Of a DNA stretch of 42,037 nt, positions 41,036 to 42,037 are shown one piece after another. The translations under genes and the position numbers were made by a program. The DNA comes from Shewanella hanedai (GTDB lineage: Bacteria > Pseudomonadota > Gammaproteobacteria > Enterobacterales > Shewanellaceae). Location of the stretch: the NCBI RefSeq assembly GCF_007197645.1, contig NZ_VKGK01000044.1:1-42037 (forward strand). The letters are read 5' to 3'. Within the stretch, counting starts at the first letter, position 1. Each line of letters begins with the position of its first letter. The notes below the pieces were generated by a model. The model ran no database searches. It was not told where the DNA came from and worked only from the letters and a program-made list of their open reading frames with translations.

Positions 41036-41914
41036 ATGGAAAGTTCTGCTAACAGAGCCATTTTACTTCACGAAAAACTATCGAGTTCTGACACGTTTCT
41101 ATTGCTCTCCGGAGTTTTTCTTTATACAGATGCGTTTTTATCTATCTTTCATCAAGTTAGTTTATATGATGTCGGCTTTTCGTGGTACAAAAATAACTTC
41201 GCACTTAGCGATATGGTGACTTATATATTCGGCTTCTCATTCCTATATGGAGCGCTTATTCCTTTTACATTGTGGCTCATAGATTTTTACTTGATGCCTA
41301 AGAGTATGGCTACCTCAGTTAAGTTCGAAGGTAGAATACGGTTAGAAGTATTGAAGCGAGATGCAATAGTTGAAGGAAATTCTGCAGCGTACAAACATTT
41401 TGAAAATTCAGCTTCAGAACTTGAAAAAATCGAGACAAAGCGAAGGTATGTACTCGCTATTATACTTTGCTTTCTTGCTTTAGTAGTCTCTATTCCGCTC
41501 TCCTCCGACCAGGGTGTTATTCAATCTATATGGGCAAGAGCTTCGGCAGATGGACTTGTTCCAACGTTCATTCGATTTAGTTTGTTTGGTTTATCAATGT
41601 GGTTTTTGGGTATTATTATGCACACTACAGACCACTATACTAATGATGAAACTATATCTAACTATACAGAGCGCTTAGAAAGTAAGTGGATTTCAGAGGT
41701 GAGCTCAAAGTTGTTAGATAAAGACAAATTATATGAACATCTAAATGAAACACTTAATGGTTTTAATTCTTTTGGGACAAAAGTCAGCTACGATCATAGC
41801 AATGAATCACATAAGTTCTGCAGAAAACATGGACTTATAAATAATGAAAACGAATTCAAGCTCACCGAAAAAGGTAAGTTTTTCTCCAAATATAGAGATT
41901 TGAATCAAAATTAA
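41036..41914 (+). CDS. Hypothetical membrane protein with a soluble C-terminal domain
   Basis: A 292-residue protein that I do not recognise. It has about four membrane helices: residues ~20-40 (TFLLLSGVFLYTDAFLSIF), ~60-88, ~140-157 and ~176-197. A charged, helical, probably cytoplasmic stretch lies between the second and third (~98-138). The last ~85 residues are soluble and end in HGLINNENEFKLTEKGKFF, which resembles the end of a winged-helix domain. AAAGGGAG lies upstream of the ATG. It is AT-rich and alone, and its stop is 5 bp from a group II intron on the other strand. Function unknown; defence or phage-related roles would only be guesses. Confidence 0.7.
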   Translation: MESSANRAILLHEKLSSSDTFLLLSGVFLYTDAFLSIFHQVSLYDVGFSWYKNNFALSDMVTYIFGFSFLYGALIPFTLWLIDFYLMPKSMATSVKFEGRIRLEVLKRDAIVEGNSAAYKHFENSASELEKIETKRRYVLAIILCFLALVVSIPLSSDQGVIQSIWARASADGLVPTFIRFSLFGLSMWFLGIIMHTTDHYTNDETISNYTERLESKWISEVSSKLLDKDKLYEHLNETLNGFNSFGTKVSYDHSNESHKFCRKHGLINNENEFKLTEKGKFFSKYRDLNQN

Positions 41915-41919
41915 ATATA

Positions 41920-42037
41920 ATCGGGTAGCCGGAGGTATCTAACCTCCAGCCCCCACACCACCCTGCATGCGGCTCCGCACAGGGCGGTTCATTTAGAACA
42001 CCTAATTCATTTTCTGATTAGGATATTGAACTGCGAT
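41920..42037 (-). mobile_element. 3' end of a group II intron, truncated by the window
   Basis: Read on the minus strand, 41990-41958 folds as domain V: ACCGCCCTG / CAGGGTGGT, a two-base TG bulge, then TGCG-GAGC-CGCA. Next comes a domain VI hairpin (GGAGGT / ACCTCC) with a single A seven bases from the end and the terminal ACCCGAT. These are hallmarks of a group II intron 3' end. A minus-strand frame ending in TAG at 42002 could be the tail of the intron-encoded reverse transcriptase, which would lie outside the window. Family assignment is by motif and memory. Confidence 0.75.

Overview
The window looks like a chromosomal segment of a marine gammaproteobacterium, most likely Shewanella. This is inferred from the acpH | queA-tgt-yajC-secD-secF order, an SstT symporter, a Tat-exported GH109-type oxidoreductase, a tRNA-Glu/tRNA-Ala(GGC) array and the moderate-to-low G+C of most genes. 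All family calls come from reading the sequence against remembered family motifs; no database search was run.

Layout. (1) 1-1640: a tandem tRNA array with a unit of about 151 bp. It holds five intact tRNA-Glu(UUC) genes, four degenerate tRNA-Glu-like units carrying the same two insertions, one tRNA-Ala(GGC) and a strong terminator. (2) 1861-4569: a LysR regulator and a DcaP-like porin, both on the minus strand, separated by a 735-bp gap that ends in a plus-strand terminator with no obvious gene in front of it. (3) 5057-15003: eleven co-oriented genes that look like one metabolic unit. They encode a D-glutamate-cyclase/YcsI-family protein, a complete TRAP transporter with a small orphan ORF inside it, PxpA-PxpB-PxpC (ATP-dependent 5-oxoprolinase), and a Na+-pumping biotin-dependent decarboxylase (gamma, alpha, beta). 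(4) 15228-31201: ordinary chromosome, with an ABC exporter, Ada-AlkA fusion and Ogt, an RhlE-like helicase, a dual-specificity-type phosphatase, a CheV-like protein, SstT, a GH109-like protein, RluA, an arylsulfate sulfotransferase, AcpH and QueA. (5) 31373-35863: tgt-yajC-secD-secF. (6) 35864-42037: an accessory region. It has small orphan ORFs, a G+C-richer pair of genes (alginate-export-like outer-membrane barrel and NylB-like serine hydrolase), related ~93-bp sequences on both sides of that pair, an orphan membrane protein, and the 3' end of a group II intron running in from the right on the minus strand.

How the genes may work together. The most coherent unit is region 3: a TRAP importer for a carboxylate, enzymes that interconvert glutamate and its lactam (cyclase-family protein and 5-oxoprolinase), and a sodium pump that could energise the Na+-dependent TRAP transporter. 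The alpha subunit of the decarboxylase is unusual. Its biotin domain is intact, and the beta subunit keeps its Na+-channel motifs. However, the carboxyltransferase centre has HCQ in place of the usual HCH metal-ligand motif, and RDxDQS in place of RDxHQS. This suggests a changed substrate or chemistry, and it is the best candidate here for undescribed biology. Other points of interest are the insertion-bearing tRNA-Glu units, the duplicated 3' end of secF that differs only at synonymous sites within the coding part, and the accessory island at the right end.
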